Shown piece after piece: positions 29,084 through 39,151 of a DNA stretch of 64,000 nucleotides. Each line of letters starts with the position of its first letter. Position 1 is the stretch's first letter. The stretch covers positions 30,725 to 94,724 of the forward strand of contig JADKGF010000058.1 in NCBI GenBank assembly GCA_016717105.1, in the 5' to 3' direction. The position numbers and the translations under genes are program-made. The stretch comes from Saprospiraceae bacterium (GTDB lineage Bacteria; Bacteroidota; Bacteroidia; Chitinophagales; Saprospiraceae). A model generated the notes under the pieces. That model was not told the DNA's origin. It searched no databases and saw only the letters and a list, made by a program, of their open reading frames with translations.

Positions 29084-32000
29084 ATGTTAAACAGAATAAT
29101 AGCCTATTCTATACATAATAAGCTTGTCATAGCCTTAATGACGAGCGCATTGGTCATTTTTGGTATTTATGAAGCGACCAAATTGCCCATAGATGCTGTG
29201 CCGGATATCACCAATAATCAGGTATTGGTTATCACACAAGCACCTTCATTTGGTGCCACAGATATTGAACGATTGGTAACATTTCCTATCGAACAAGCCA
29301 ATTCAAATATTTCGGGGATCAAGGAAATCAGGAGTTTTTCACGTTTCGGATTGTCATTGGTGACTATGGTTTTTAACGACGACATTGATGTCTATTGGGC
29401 CAGACAACAAGTCGCTGAGCGATTGCAAATGGTACAATCTCAAATCCCTGCAGGTATCGGAACACCTGAATTGGGTCCTGTCGCGACAGGTCTGGGCGAA
29501 ATATATCAATATGTCCTAAAACCCAAAAAAGGGTACGAAACCAAATTTGATGCAATTTCTTTGCGGACGATTCAGGATTGGGTCGTAAGAAGGCAATTGC
29601 TTGGCGTGAAAGGTGTCGCTGAAGTATCATCCTTTGGCGGTAAGCTCAAGCAATATCAGGTGGTTGTTGATCCAAATAAATTGCATGCTTCGGGTGTCAC
29701 TATTTATGATGTTTTTGATGCACTAGAAGCCAATAACCAAAATACTGGTGGCGGATACATCGAAAAGAGTGGCACTGCATTGTATGTGCGTACTGAAGGA
29801 TTGATTGGTTCCAAAACAGATATTGAAGGTATATCGGTCAAATCTGTTTCGGGTACACCCTTGTACATCCGTGATGTAGGTGAAGTGGTCGAAGGGCATG
29901 CTACTCGATACGGCGCTGTCACTTATAATGACCAAGGCGAAGTTGCAGGTGCTATCGTCATGATGCTAAAAGGTGCCAACAGCAGTCAAGTGATTAAAGA
30001 TGTGAAAGAAAGAATCGAAAATATCCGTAAAACATTGCCAGAAGGTGTAGAGATCGAACCGTTTTTAGACAGAACTAAAATGGTAAACAATGCAATTACT
30101 ACGGTTGAGACCAATTTGCTTGAAGGCGCTTTGATCGTTGTTTTCGTCTTAGTGTTATTCTTGGGGAATTTCAGGGCTGGATTGTTGGTTGCTTCTGTCA
30201 TTCCATTAGCCATGCTTTTTGCCATTATTATGATGAATATCTTTGGGGTAAGCGGCAATCTAATGAGTTTAGGTGCATTGGATTTTGGGCTCATCGTAGA
30301 TGGTGCTGTGATAATCGTGGAAGCTGTGATGCATCAACTCGGACATAGTAAGCACTATCAGGGAATTCAAAGACTCACGGGCCATCAGATGGATACAGAA
30401 GTCAAACATGCCGCTGGCAAAATGATGAATAGTGCAGTTTTTGGTCAGATCATAATTTTGATCGTTTATTTGCCGATTTTCACTTTAGAAGGTATCGAAG
30501 GTAAAATGTTCATGCCTATGGCACAGACCGTCGCCTTTGCTTTGATAGGCGCATTTATACTATCTGTCACTTACATTCCTATGATGAGTACCATCGCGCT
30601 TAGTAAAAAAATAAAAACGGAGCCAAATTGGTCAGATAAAGCTATGGTAAAGCTAGAAATGATCTTTCAGCGCAGTTTGGAGTTTTTTATTCAGATACCC
30701 AAACTGACTATTTCTATTGTTGTGGTGCTTTTTATTTTAGCGATTTTAGTTCTTTCACGTATGGGCGGCGAGTTCATTCCTGCGTTGGAAGAAGGTGATT
30801 TTGCTGTAGATACTCGGGTATTGACGGGAAGCAATCTGAATACAACAGTTGACTTTACACAAAAGGCAGCTCATATCTTATTGACCCGATTTCCTGAGGT
30901 GGAAAAAGTGGTTACGAAGATAGGTAGCGGTGAAGTGCCTACGGATCCGATGCCGATGGAAGCTAGTGATATGATGGTCATTATGAAGGACAAAAAGACG
31001 TGGAAATCAGCAAAAACCTTCGACGAGATGGCAGAGAAAATGAGTAAGGAACTAGAAGACGTACCAGGTATTACAGCTGGTTTTCAATATCCTGTCCAGA
31101 TGCGTTTTAATGAGTTGATGACAGGCGCCAGACAAGATGTAGTGTGCAAAATATTTGGAGAAGATCTAGATACTTTAGCGGCTTACGCCAATAGATTAGG
31201 TGGCTTGGTTAATCAAGTTTCAGGTGCGCAAAACCTATATGTCGAAGCTGTCACTGGTGTACCACAAGTTATTATCAATTATGATAGAAGTGCATTGGCA
31301 AGATATCAGGTGAGCATTGACAAGGTAAATAAAGCGGTAAACATGGCTTTTGCAGGTCAAAGTACTGGATTGGTCTTCGAAGGTGAGAAAAGATTTGACC
31401 TAGTGGTAAGGCTAAAATCTGATGTTCGTAAGAATCTGGAAGATGTACAAAATTTATTGATTCCTGTGGCTAATGGCCAACAAGTAAGTTTGTCTAAACT
31501 AGCCAATGTTTCGATCGAAGATGGCCCAAATCAGATACAAAGGGAAGACGCAAAACGCAGGATTGTTGTAGGATTTAATGTTCGAGGTAGAGATGTACAG
31601 AGCATTGTTCAGGAACTTCAATCCAAGGTAGATACCGAAATTAAATTTCCAGCAGGATATTACATTACCTACGGTGGTGCATTTGAAAACCTGAATCAAG
31701 CAAAAAACAGGCTCTTAGTGGCAGTTCCTATTTCTTTGATATTGATCTTTTTGCTATTATATTTTGCTTTCAATTCGGTGAGACATGGATTGTTGATTTA
31801 TTCTGCCATTCCATTATCAGCGATTGGTGGTATCTTCTTTTTGGCGCTAAGAGGTATGCCATTTAGTATAAGTGCTGGTGTCGGTTTTATTGCGTTATTT
31901 GGAGTCGCGGTATTGAATGGAATCGTCTTGGTCGCCGAGTTCAACCGACTCAAAGCTGAAGGTTGGAAGGATCTGCGTAAAATTGTCCTTATGGGAACAA

Positions 32001-32242
32001 AAGTGCGACTTAGACCAGTATTGATGACTGCTTTTGTGGCTTCTTTGGGATTTTTGCCGATGGCGATTAGCAATGGAGCAGGCGCAGAAGTACAGCGTCC
32101 GCTTGCTACTGTAGTTATTGGTGGTTTGATGGTTGCCACATTCCTTACCTTGGTGGTTTTGCCTATTTTGTATATGCTTTTCGAAAAACGTGCCCATCAA
32201 GCGGAAGACGTAACTGATTTGCCATATCATAACAAAGAATAA
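29084..32242 (+). CDS. CzcA/CusA-type heavy-metal RND efflux pump
   Basis: A 1052-aa inner-membrane proton/metal antiporter of the HME-RND family. It has the 12-helix layout with two large periplasmic loops, the N-terminal pattern LPIDAVPDITNNQV typical of CzcA, and the helix-4 motif DFGLIVDGAVIIVE near residue 400, which distinguishes metal pumps from drug pumps. With the TolC-like and adaptor genes that follow, it forms a tripartite efflux complex. Divalent metals (Zn/Co/Cd) or Cu/Ag are possible substrates; CzcA-like features slightly favour divalent ions. It is intact. Confidence 0.93.
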   Translation: MLNRIIAYSIHNKLVIALMTSALVIFGIYEATKLPIDAVPDITNNQVLVITQAPSFGATDIERLVTFPIEQANSNISGIKEIRSFSRFGLSLVTMVFNDDIDVYWARQQVAERLQMVQSQIPAGIGTPELGPVATGLGEIYQYVLKPKKGYETKFDAISLRTIQDWVVRRQLLGVKGVAEVSSFGGKLKQYQVVVDPNKLHASGVTIYDVFDALEANNQNTGGGYIEKSGTALYVRTEGLIGSKTDIEGISVKSVSGTPLYIRDVGEVVEGHATRYGAVTYNDQGEVAGAIVMMLKGANSSQVIKDVKERIENIRKTLPEGVEIEPFLDRTKMVNNAITTVETNLLEGALIVVFVLVLFLGNFRAGLLVASVIPLAMLFAIIMMNIFGVSGNLMSLGALDFGLIVDGAVIIVEAVMHQLGHSKHYQGIQRLTGHQMDTEVKHAAGKMMNSAVFGQIIILIVYLPIFTLEGIEGKMFMPMAQTVAFALIGAFILSVTYIPMMSTIALSKKIKTEPNWSDKAMVKLEMIFQRSLEFFIQIPKLTISIVVVLFILAILVLSRMGGEFIPALEEGDFAVDTRVLTGSNLNTTVDFTQKAAHILLTRFPEVEKVVTKIGSGEVPTDPMPMEASDMMVIMKDKKTWKSAKTFDEMAEKMSKELEDVPGITAGFQYPVQMRFNELMTGARQDVVCKIFGEDLDTLAAYANRLGGLVNQVSGAQNLYVEAVTGVPQVIINYDRSALARYQVSIDKVNKAVNMAFAGQSTGLVFEGEKRFDLVVRLKSDVRKNLEDVQNLLIPVANGQQVSLSKLANVSIEDGPNQIQREDAKRRIVVGFNVRGRDVQSIVQELQSKVDTEIKFPAGYYITYGGAFENLNQAKNRLLVAVPISLILIFLLLYFAFNSVRHGLLIYSAIPLSAIGGIFFLALRGMPFSISAGVGFIALFGVAVLNGIVLVAEFNRLKAEGWKDLRKIVLMGTKVRLRPVLMTAFVASLGFLPMAISNGAGAEVQRPLATVVIGGLMVATFLTLVVLPILYMLFEKRAHQAEDVTDLPYHNKE

Positions 32243-32288
32243 TTTTCTCGTCGTGAACTGGTATTTTAAACAAATTAAAATTTATCAA

Positions 32289-33524
32289 ATGGAAATATAT
32301 ATTAAAGTTTTGGTCATCTCAATTTTGACATTTTGTGGTAACGAAATATATGCACAAAAGTTAATTGACATCAACCAAGCGAAAAAAATAGCCATAGCCA
32401 ATAATCAAAAAATAAGGGTAGCAAATCTGGAAGTGCTGAAACAAAAAGCAAGTATCAACAAAGCTTTTGACTTAGGAAATACGCAGATAAGTGGTGAATT
32501 GGGACAATTTAATAGTGCATTTTTTGATACAGGACTTGGCATATCTCAAAGTTTCAATATGCCACAAGTTTATAAGCGAAAGAAATCGGTTTATGAAAAC
32601 CAAATGAAGACCGCTGAATCATATCTGAAACTTAGCGAAACAAATTTGAATCAAAGATTGGATGAAATATTTTTGGAATATAATTATCTGAATGCTAAGC
32701 AGTCTTTGCTAAGAAGGCAAGATAGTCTATATGCAAATTACCTTGAAAAATCATTAATTAGATGGCAAACTGGTGAATCTGATGTACTGGAGAAGACATC
32801 TGCTGAGCAACAAAGAATCAATCTGAGTAGGCAATTGAGCCTTACTTCCAAAATGATGAACTTGGTAGAAGTTGAATTCAATTGGTTGCTGAATGATGAG
32901 AAACAGCAATACACAATACAAAGCGATGCTTTTGGTATCAAATCATACAGTATCTTGCTTGATAGCAGTCGTATCTTGCGTCATCCTGAATTGGTAATGG
33001 CTGATTGGGAAATTCAAACAGCCCGAGCGGTAACATTAGCTGAAAAAACTGGATTGCTACCAGGATTTAGTGCCGGTTATAGAAATGTGAGTATTCGCGG
33101 TCTTGGTCCTGATGAAATTGTGTATAGTGGAAGCGATCGTTTCAGTAGCTTCCAAGTAGGCATACAGCTTCCTATTTTCCGTAAGGCTATACATGCTTCT
33201 ATCAAGTCAGCTCAATTGCAAGAGGAAATTCAAAGTCAAAATTATCTAGCCAAAAAAGAAGAATTAAAGACTAATCTTGCACAAAAGACATTGATTTATA
33301 ATGAATTAATGACACAATTAGATGAATTTGAAAATAGATCTTTGCCAAATGCCCAGAAAATTCGCAATATCTCTGAAATTAAGTTTTCAGCAGGAGAAAT
33401 CAATTATCTTGACTTTGTAGTTCTTATCAATCAAGCCATAAATATAGAAAATGAATACCTTGATTTGGTAAAACAAATTAATACATTAATTATCGAACTT
33501 CAATATCTTTCTGTAAGTAATTAA
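32289..33524 (+). CDS. TolC-family outer-membrane factor
   Basis: A 411-aa outer-membrane efflux protein. The start at 32289 begins with a signal peptide (to about residue 24, ending YAQ). The mature protein opens LIDINQAKKIAIANNQKIRVA, the common TolC/OEP beginning, followed by long coiled-coil helices (ASINKAF..., LNQRLDEIFLEYNYLNAKQ) and a second repeat. It begins 46 bp after the RND gene and is followed by the adaptor gene, so it supplies the outer-membrane channel of this pump. An upstream in-frame start at 32253 lacks a signal and is less likely. Confidence 0.85.
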   Translation: MEIYIKVLVISILTFCGNEIYAQKLIDINQAKKIAIANNQKIRVANLEVLKQKASINKAFDLGNTQISGELGQFNSAFFDTGLGISQSFNMPQVYKRKKSVYENQMKTAESYLKLSETNLNQRLDEIFLEYNYLNAKQSLLRRQDSLYANYLEKSLIRWQTGESDVLEKTSAEQQRINLSRQLSLTSKMMNLVEVEFNWLLNDEKQQYTIQSDAFGIKSYSILLDSSRILRHPELVMADWEIQTARAVTLAEKTGLLPGFSAGYRNVSIRGLGPDEIVYSGSDRFSSFQVGIQLPIFRKAIHASIKSAQLQEEIQSQNYLAKKEELKTNLAQKTLIYNELMTQLDEFENRSLPNAQKIRNISEIKFSAGEINYLDFVVLINQAINIENEYLDLVKQINTLIIELQYLSVSN

Positions 33525-33544
33525 TATCTAAATAAAAATAAAAA

Positions 33545-34689
33545 ATGAAATATATAAATAATAAAACACTTCTTGCATTATTGTCCATGTCATTGCTCAT
33601 CGTGAGTTGTAAACAAAAAAATGATGAAGCCGAACCAATAGCCGAAGCAGCAACTATAGAATCACAAGTACAACTGACGGATAGTCAATTGAAAAGTGCG
33701 GAATTAGAAACTGTAAAATTGGTTAGCAAAAATGTAAGTCAAATAATGAAACTGTCTGGTACTGTAGAAGTAATGCCTCAACAAGCTATTACAGTTAGCA
33801 GTCCTATGGCAGGATTTGTACGTCAAATCAAATGGATGCCTGGAATGGATGTAGTCAAAGGGCAGCTTTTAGTTAGGATGGAAGATCAAGAATTCATTCG
33901 TATCCAACAAGAATATTTGGATGTTAAAAATACACTCAAATATGCCAAAATTGATTACGAAAGACAGCTCCAATTATCGAAAAACCAAGCGGCGAGCGAC
34001 AAAATTCTTCAAGCTGCAGAAGAAAAAGTGATGAGCAATCAGATCTTATTGAAATCTTTGTCTGAGAAATTGAAATTGATTAATATAAATCCAGCTTCTT
34101 TATCACCTGAAAGCATTTCTTCTTATGTTTCTGTTTTGTCACCTGTATCTGGCACTATTACGAATGTGGATGTAAATACTGGAAAATACGTGAATGCCGG
34201 GGACAATATGATCCAAATCGTAGATAAAAGTGGACTTCGGCTGGTGTTAAAAGCCTTCGAAAAAGATTTACCCGGGCTATCAAAAGGACTGAAAATTGTC
34301 GCATATTCTAATGCAAATCCAAGTGAAAAGATGCGTGGAAAAATTGAGTATATGGTAAAAATGTTTCGCAAGATGGATTTGCAAAAATAATTTGTACTTT
34401 TGAAAATTCTTCCAAAAACATAGTGCCAGGCATGTACATGAATGCAGAAGTTGAAAGCGAAAATGCGCAAAAATGGATTTTACCTGATGAAGCTATTGTG
34501 CGATTCGAAGGTAAGGAATTTGTGTTCATAGATAAAGGTAATAAATCTTATGATTTCCATGAGGTAAAAACAGGCTGGAAGGAAAATGGGTGGACAGAAA
34601 TCGTAGATCATGAGTCGTTGGAATCATCCAGCATAGTATCTAAAGGAGCGTACACCTTATTGATGAAAATGAAAAATGTAGCGGAATAA
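33545..34689 (+). CDS. RND periplasmic adaptor (CzcB/CusB-like, one frameshift)
   Basis: Membrane-fusion protein linking the RND pump to the outer-membrane factor. An SPII signal ends in LLIVSCKQKN. The barrel-sandwich region is seen around QQAITVSSPMAGFVRQIKW, with a helical hairpin (residues ~115-180) and the second half SPVSGTITNVDVNTGKYVNAG. The first frame ends at 34390; after one added A near 34360 the protein reads on as VKNVSQDGFAKIICTFENSS and VPGMYMNAEVES to the stop at 34689, about 381 aa, the usual size. The frameshift is in an A-run and likely an error. Confidence 0.85.
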
Positions 34690-34699
34690 CCAAAAGTCC

Positions 34700-35804
34700 A
34701 TGAAAATGAAAAATCAGAGTATTCAGACAGAAGTTGATGCTTGTTATCTATACAGCATTTTGGCAGACAGTGAGGAAAATCCCAATGTTGCACATATTTT
34801 TAGACAAATGAGTAACATCGAGCGGGGACATGCACTTGCCTTTATGGCAAAAAACAATATTCCTGCCGAGCCGTTTCCTGAGCCTTCCATGAGAGCTAAA
34901 ATATTGAAGCAAATCGGCAAAATCATGGGTAATGACTATATCATCGGTGTATTGATGGACACTGAGAAAAGCCTGTCATCTTCTATAACCAAGGAGCGTC
35001 AACGACTAGGTATGTCTGAAACATCGATTTCTGATACTTCGCATGTTAGCATCTTAAAAAATATTATGCAGTATCAAGCAAATGTACCGGGAGACACTAG
35101 CTAGATTTGAAAAGAAGCACCGAACAGTAGGCGGCAATGCTTTGAGAGCGGCAGTATTGGGTGGTAATGATGGGCTAGTATCAAATTTTAGTTTGGTGAT
35201 GGGTATAGCCGGTGCCACTAGTGGAAGTAGCGAAGTGCTACTCGCAGGACTTGCTGGTTTATTGGCAGGCGCATTGTCGATGGCATTGGGCGAATGGATA
35301 TCTGTAAAAAGCTCCCAAGAACTGTACGAAAATCAGATGGAAGTAGAGAAAGAAGAGCTTGAAATAAATCCAGAAGGTGAGGAACTGGAGTTGGTGCTTA
35401 TCTACATGGCAAAAGGAATACCTGAAGATATGGCTCGTTCTATGGCAACGGATATCATGAAAGATAAGACTACGGCTCATGCTGTGCTTATCAAAGAAGA
35501 GCTTGGCATCAGTCCAGAAGATATGAAAGGATCGGCTATGGAAGCGGCAGTTACGTCTTTTGTCTTGTTTGCCATAGGTGCGATCATACCGGTTTTTCCA
35601 TTTTTCTTTCTTTCAGGAATGTCTGCTATAATTACAAGTACTGTTGTTAGTGCCATCGGCTTGTTTCTGATAGGCGCAGCGATCACCTTATTCACTTGCA
35701 AAAGCGTTTGGTATTCAGGATTTCGTCAAGTCTTATTTGGCTTAGCGGCAGCAGCGATCACTTATGGTATTGGAAGTATTATTGGCGTACAAGTCGCTGG
35801 TTAA
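34700..35804 (+). CDS. Ferritin-like/VIT1 fusion metal transporter (one frameshift)
   Basis: Two frames form one protein of ~367 aa. Residues 1-130 are a rubrerythrin-like di-iron domain with EVDACYLYSILADSEE and the ExxH motif IERGHALAFM. After LARFEKKHRTVGGNALRAAV begins a VIT1/CCC1 membrane domain with GGNDGLVSNFSLVMGIAGA, GEWISVKSSQELYENQ and several helices. VIT/CCC1 proteins carry Fe(II) or Mn(II) out of the cytoplasm; the ferritin-like part could sense or oxidise iron, as in the MbfA group. The break near 35095 is one base. It starts 10 bp after the adaptor gene, so it is part of the metal-efflux operon. Confidence 0.83.
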
Positions 35805-35840
35805 AATTTCTTAATTATATTTATGCAATTTTTTAAAATT

Positions 35841-35848
35841 TAAATTTG
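35841..35848 (+). promoter_or_regulatory. -7 element with almost no leader
   Basis: TAAATTTG matches TAnnTTTG and ends only 6 bp before the ATG at 35855. If used, transcription would start at or beside the start codon. Confidence 0.35.
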
Positions 35849-35854
35849 TAAACA

Positions 35855-36322
35855 ATGAATGATGCACATTTTCACTTAGTTTTTAATCATTTTCCTATTA
35901 TTGTTCCGATCGTAGGTATGCTTATCTTGATTGTTGGATTTTTCGTTGACTCAGATGTTGTGAAACGTACCGCTTTTGGTGTCTTTATTTTTGGTGCGAT
36001 AATGACTTTTCCTGCAATGTTTACAGGTGAAGGAGCAGAAGAAGTAGCTGAAAAACTTCCTGGTATCACGCATGACATTATACATGAACATGAAGAAAAG
36101 GCTGAAGTTTTTGCTATTTTGTCTTATATTTTGGGCCTTCTTTCCATTGGTGCTTTATGGGCTAATTTAAAACAAAAATCTTTTGCAAACATTCTGTCAA
36201 TAGCAGTGCTTTTGCTTGGGCTTGTAGGCTTTTATCTTGGAAGACAAGTAGGTACATCAGGTGGTGAGATTCGACATACGGAGATACGAGCAAATGCAGT
36301 CCCCGCAGCGGACGAAGATTGA
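35855..36322 (+). CDS. DUF2231-like membrane protein
   Basis: A 155-aa protein with four membrane helices. It opens MNDAHFHLVFNHFPIIVPIV, the 'HxHLxxxHFPI' start typical of DUF2231-like proteins, in which His residues face one side of the membrane and might bind a metal or haem. A cytoplasmic or periplasmic loop contains HDIIHEHEEKAEV. Such genes often accompany metal or redox modules. It follows the metal-efflux operon after 50 bp. Function unknown. Confidence 0.6.
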   Translation: MNDAHFHLVFNHFPIIVPIVGMLILIVGFFVDSDVVKRTAFGVFIFGAIMTFPAMFTGEGAEEVAEKLPGITHDIIHEHEEKAEVFAILSYILGLLSIGALWANLKQKSFANILSIAVLLLGLVGFYLGRQVGTSGGEIRHTEIRANAVPAADED

Positions 36323-36387
36323 CATCATCTAATTAATGCTTAGGTTACTGATTGTATTTGTATTTTTGATTTCAATTTTTTCAAATT

Positions 36388-36894
36388 TTGAAGCAATTTG
36401 TTGAGATTCAGAAATTTGACCAATGGTATATTTGGGTAGTACCGATATTCGCCTTAGGATTATGGACTTTTGCTTTCATTAAGCAGATAATTTTTCAGAT
36501 ACCAGTAGGAGATAGGCCAGCTTCAGACTTAGAAATCATGCTTATAGGCTTAATTCCGATAAGTATCATTGCTTTATTTCGATTTATTAAGCTCACTACC
36601 AAGATCGATAGTAACTTGCTTTCTGTATGTTTATTTCCATTTTGTAGTAAGAAGGTATCTATTGCATCAATAGAAAGCATAGAGTTTTTAACCTATAAAT
36701 TTCTAGGCTTTGGGTGTAGATTAGGCACTGAATATGGCACAGTCTTTAATGTTAAAGGAAATCAAGGTTTTCAAATATTGACAAAAAATGGTGATAGATT
36801 TTTGGTGGGCACACAGAAATCTGATGAAATACAGGCATTGTGTGCTAAACTTGGCATTAACATAATTAATTCAGATCGCAATATAAAAATGTAA
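36388..36894 (+). CDS. Membrane protein with PH-like C-terminal domain
   Basis: Up to 168 aa with two helices (residues ~15-33 and ~48-64) and a beta-rich C-terminal half (LTTKIDSNLLSV, KVSIASIESIEFL, GNQGFQILTKNGDRFLVGT), the layout of bacterial PH-like membrane proteins. The only start in this frame is TTG at 36388, and the frame is closed upstream by TGA, so the 5' end is uncertain and a small sequence error is possible. No function is known. Confidence 0.55.
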   Translation: MKQFVEIQKFDQWYIWVVPIFALGLWTFAFIKQIIFQIPVGDRPASDLEIMLIGLIPISIIALFRFIKLTTKIDSNLLSVCLFPFCSKKVSIASIESIEFLTYKFLGFGCRLGTEYGTVFNVKGNQGFQILTKNGDRFLVGTQKSDEIQALCAKLGINIINSDRNIKM

Positions 36895-36933
36895 ATGATC
36901 TAGAGTTTTGTAATGTCTTACCAAATATAATTC

Positions 36934-36941
36934 TAAATTTG
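36934..36941 (+). promoter_or_regulatory. -7 element for the DUF202/MFS pair
   Basis: TAAATTTG matches TAnnTTTG, 37 bp before the ATG at 36979. Confidence 0.45.
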
Positions 36942-36978
36942 CAGCGTTCATGAGTTTTTTAAATTTCAATGCCAATAA

Positions 36979-37320
36979 ATGAAAATTCCGGATCAAGTCA
37001 ATAAAGACCTAATTCTAAGGGAGAAACTTGCCTTGCAACGCACTGTCTTAGCCAATCAAAGTACGTTTCTTTCTTTTCTAAGGACTTCAATGTATTTCCT
37101 AATGGCTGGTCTGACGATCCAAAACCTTTTTTCAAATGCCAATTATATTGTTTTTGAAATTATCCTTTTTGTAGTATCTGGTTTGGTACTGATCCTAGGG
37201 ATATTTAATTATTTCAGACATAAAACCTCATCGAAGACAGCAAAATCCACGTTGGTGATTATAAATCGGAATATCTCAAGAAGGATTAATTCGCAAACTG
37301 TTTTCCTGCCACAGTCCTAG
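36979..37320 (+). CDS. DUF202-family membrane protein
   Basis: A 113-aa protein with the DUF202 pattern: LILREKLALQRTVLANQSTF followed by LSFLRTSMYFLMAGLTI, then a second helix (FEIILFVVSGLVLILGIF) and a basic tail. Family members are small inner-membrane proteins of unknown role, often related to YidH. It ends 2 bp before the MFS gene, so the two are co-transcribed. Confidence 0.78.
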   Translation: MKIPDQVNKDLILREKLALQRTVLANQSTFLSFLRTSMYFLMAGLTIQNLFSNANYIVFEIILFVVSGLVLILGIFNYFRHKTSSKTAKSTLVIINRNISRRINSQTVFLPQS

Positions 37321-37322
37321 AT

Positions 37323-38483
37323 ATGCTTTTACATTTACTCCAGTTTTTTACACATCGCAGAAGCATTTCCGTGGGTCTTGGATTTTTTATTCTCGGATTT
37401 TTATTTGGAAATTGGGCTACCTTGATTCCATACATCAAAACGAAATTTTTATTAGATGATGCCGATTTAGGTTTGATTCTCTTGTGTCTTCCAGCCGGAG
37501 CTATGACTTTCAATCCGATTGCTGCCAACCTAATAAGTAAATTCGGATCTTCGCGCACGACTATTTTTGGAATGATATTTTTGTGTTTGGCTTATATGTT
37601 GCCTGTGAGTGTTGGTACAGTTTTTTTACTTCCCATAAGCTTGATTTTCGTAGGGATAAGCATCACGATATTGAACATTTCAGCCAATAATATGGCCACC
37701 TTATTAGAAAAACACGAAAATGTACGGATCATGTCCACATGTCATGGTATGTTTAGTGTAGGTCTGATGAGTGGCTCCGTTATGAGAAGTTTTACACTAT
37801 TGGTTGGGCTGAGTGAGACACACCACATGCTGGTAATGTGCGTCTTGGCCTTGATTTTGAGTTTGACAATAAGCTCGATAATTATAAAAATACCATATCA
37901 AGTAGCCTATCGTCACGGTGAGAAAATAAAACTCATCATCCCGAAAGGCACACTATTGACGATTATTATCATTTCGCTGTGTATCAATGTGACAGAAGGC
38001 TGCATGGCGGATTGGGCATCAGTTTATATGACAGATATCGTCCGTGCCAACCCATATTTTGTAGGTTGGGGATTGTTTGGTTATTCATTTATGATGGCAT
38101 TTGGCCGGTTTTTTGGTGATGGAATTATTCCGGTTTTAGGTAGAAATCAGGTCTTGATGTACGGGGCGATTTTGGTGGTTACTGGCATTACGTTAGCTAT
38201 AGCATTGCCTTATACTTGGGCTGCTATAACTGGGTTTGGTATCGTTGGACTTGGTGTGTCATGTGGTGCGCCCATCTTGTATGCGGCTGCTTCGAGATAT
38301 CCCGATCTGCCAGCTGCCGGTGGCTTGGCTATTATGAATACTTATGCGATGGCTGGATTTTTACTTGGCCCAGTAGTCATTGGGTTTATTTCCAATTTGA
38401 CCAATCTTGCCATTGCTTTCTCCTTGGTCATATTGCTTGGAATCTTATGGTTTTTTCAAGCAAAAAAGGTGGAATTACCATGA
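37323..38483 (+). CDS. MFS transporter (YbjJ/FucP-like)
   Basis: A 386-aa transporter with 12 predicted helices. The first helix pair FGNWATLIPYIKTKFLLDDADLG and the motif AGAMTFNPIAANLISKFGSS (variant of the MFS A-motif region) resemble the YbjJ-type branch of sugar or drug MFS proteins. In the second half WGLFGYSFMMAFGRFFGD repeats the A-motif pattern. The substrate cannot be inferred. It is intact and is the last gene before the accessory region. Confidence 0.75.
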   Translation: MLLHLLQFFTHRRSISVGLGFFILGFLFGNWATLIPYIKTKFLLDDADLGLILLCLPAGAMTFNPIAANLISKFGSSRTTIFGMIFLCLAYMLPVSVGTVFLLPISLIFVGISITILNISANNMATLLEKHENVRIMSTCHGMFSVGLMSGSVMRSFTLLVGLSETHHMLVMCVLALILSLTISSIIIKIPYQVAYRHGEKIKLIIPKGTLLTIIIISLCINVTEGCMADWASVYMTDIVRANPYFVGWGLFGYSFMMAFGRFFGDGIIPVLGRNQVLMYGAILVVTGITLAIALPYTWAAITGFGIVGLGVSCGAPILYAAASRYPDLPAAGGLAIMNTYAMAGFLLGPVVIGFISNLTNLAIAFSLVILLGILWFFQAKKVELP

Positions 38484-38817
38484 CAAATTCTTCTTTCTGA
38501 ATAAAAATACGTTTTTCCCATTTGTATAAATGATACACGCCAAAAATCTTTTTGATTTTGGGTAAGGGATGACTGAACCTTACGAAGTAAAATCGTGATA
38601 CGAAATCACGATTTAGTGAAGGAACCGAAACCTACTGGATTTCGGCTTAGATGTATTACAATGAGTAACACTAAACAGAATACTCCATTGATCAATGATT
38701 AAACCACGATAAACCCATAAGTCTGGCCCCGCTAAAGGCATGATAAATTGTGAGAGGCGCTCCCCATCAGTTTCGGCTGGAGGAGCCGCTTACTCGATTC
38801 TACTCTCGTCTTTCATT
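38484..38817. other. Boundary intergenic region with intron-like remnant
   Basis: This 334-bp gap separates the plus-strand core genes from the minus-strand accessory genes. It contains hairpins (38592-38613, ATCGTGATACGAAATCACGAT) and the 3' end of an intron-like element at 38708-38798. A 20-bp string here (38714-38733) recurs with two mismatches near 54741-54760. No gene seen. Confidence 0.5.
38708..38798 (+). mobile_element. Group II-intron-like 3' end, remnant (copy E)
   Basis: The segment GTGAGAGGCGCTCCCCATC, a TTTCGG loop and TACTCGAT at the end match the terminal hairpin of the four fuller copies at 48.4-53.1 kb. The sequence upstream differs from those copies, and no GTGTG 5' end was recognised, so this is a truncated or different member of the same family. 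Confidence 0.5.
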
Positions 38818-39144
38818 TTATACTAATTGTACAAATTCATTTTCAAGTTTTACCCGAAAGTTTATTTCAGCCTTCAGTGCTTTGAAAACTTTGATTATAG
38901 TATCTATTGTTGCACTATTTGCACTGCTTTCAAGTTTGGAAATTTGAGACTTTTGAACACCGATTAGTTCACCTAATTGTTCTTGCGTTAAGTTTCGGTC
39001 TTGACGTGCTTGTTTGATCATTTTGCCAATGATATCCATCCTGAGTTCGTACTCATATTCATCTCTGTCTTTTGTGCCCTGTTTGCCAATATACATATCC
39101 TTCATCTCAGCAAGGGTATATTTCTTCATTTCTTTATTTGCCAT
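38818..39144 (-). CDS. HigA-like XRE antitoxin
   Basis: A 108-aa DNA-binding protein with a helix-turn-helix of the XRE type: IKQARQDRNLTQEQLGELIG and VQKSQISKLESSANSATIDT near residues 50-85. The start at 39144 (MANKEMKKYT) is chosen because the frame opens there after 7 bp of spacing from the toxin gene, and the family is about 100 aa. Antitoxins of this kind bind the HigB/RelE-like toxin encoded just upstream and repress the shared promoter. The antitoxin is intact while the toxin is broken. Confidence 0.8.
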   Translation of the reverse strand: MANKEMKKYTLAEMKDMYIGKQGTKDRDEYEYELRMDIIGKMIKQARQDRNLTQEQLGELIGVQKSQISKLESSANSATIDTIIKVFKALKAEINFRVKLENEFVQLV

Positions 39145-39151
39145 TTTATAT

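Noticed and set aside
28918..29118. 66-codon plus-strand ORF before the RND pump gene
   Set aside because: It has no recognisable domain, overlaps the CzcA start and shows no ribosome-binding or promoter context; probably chance.
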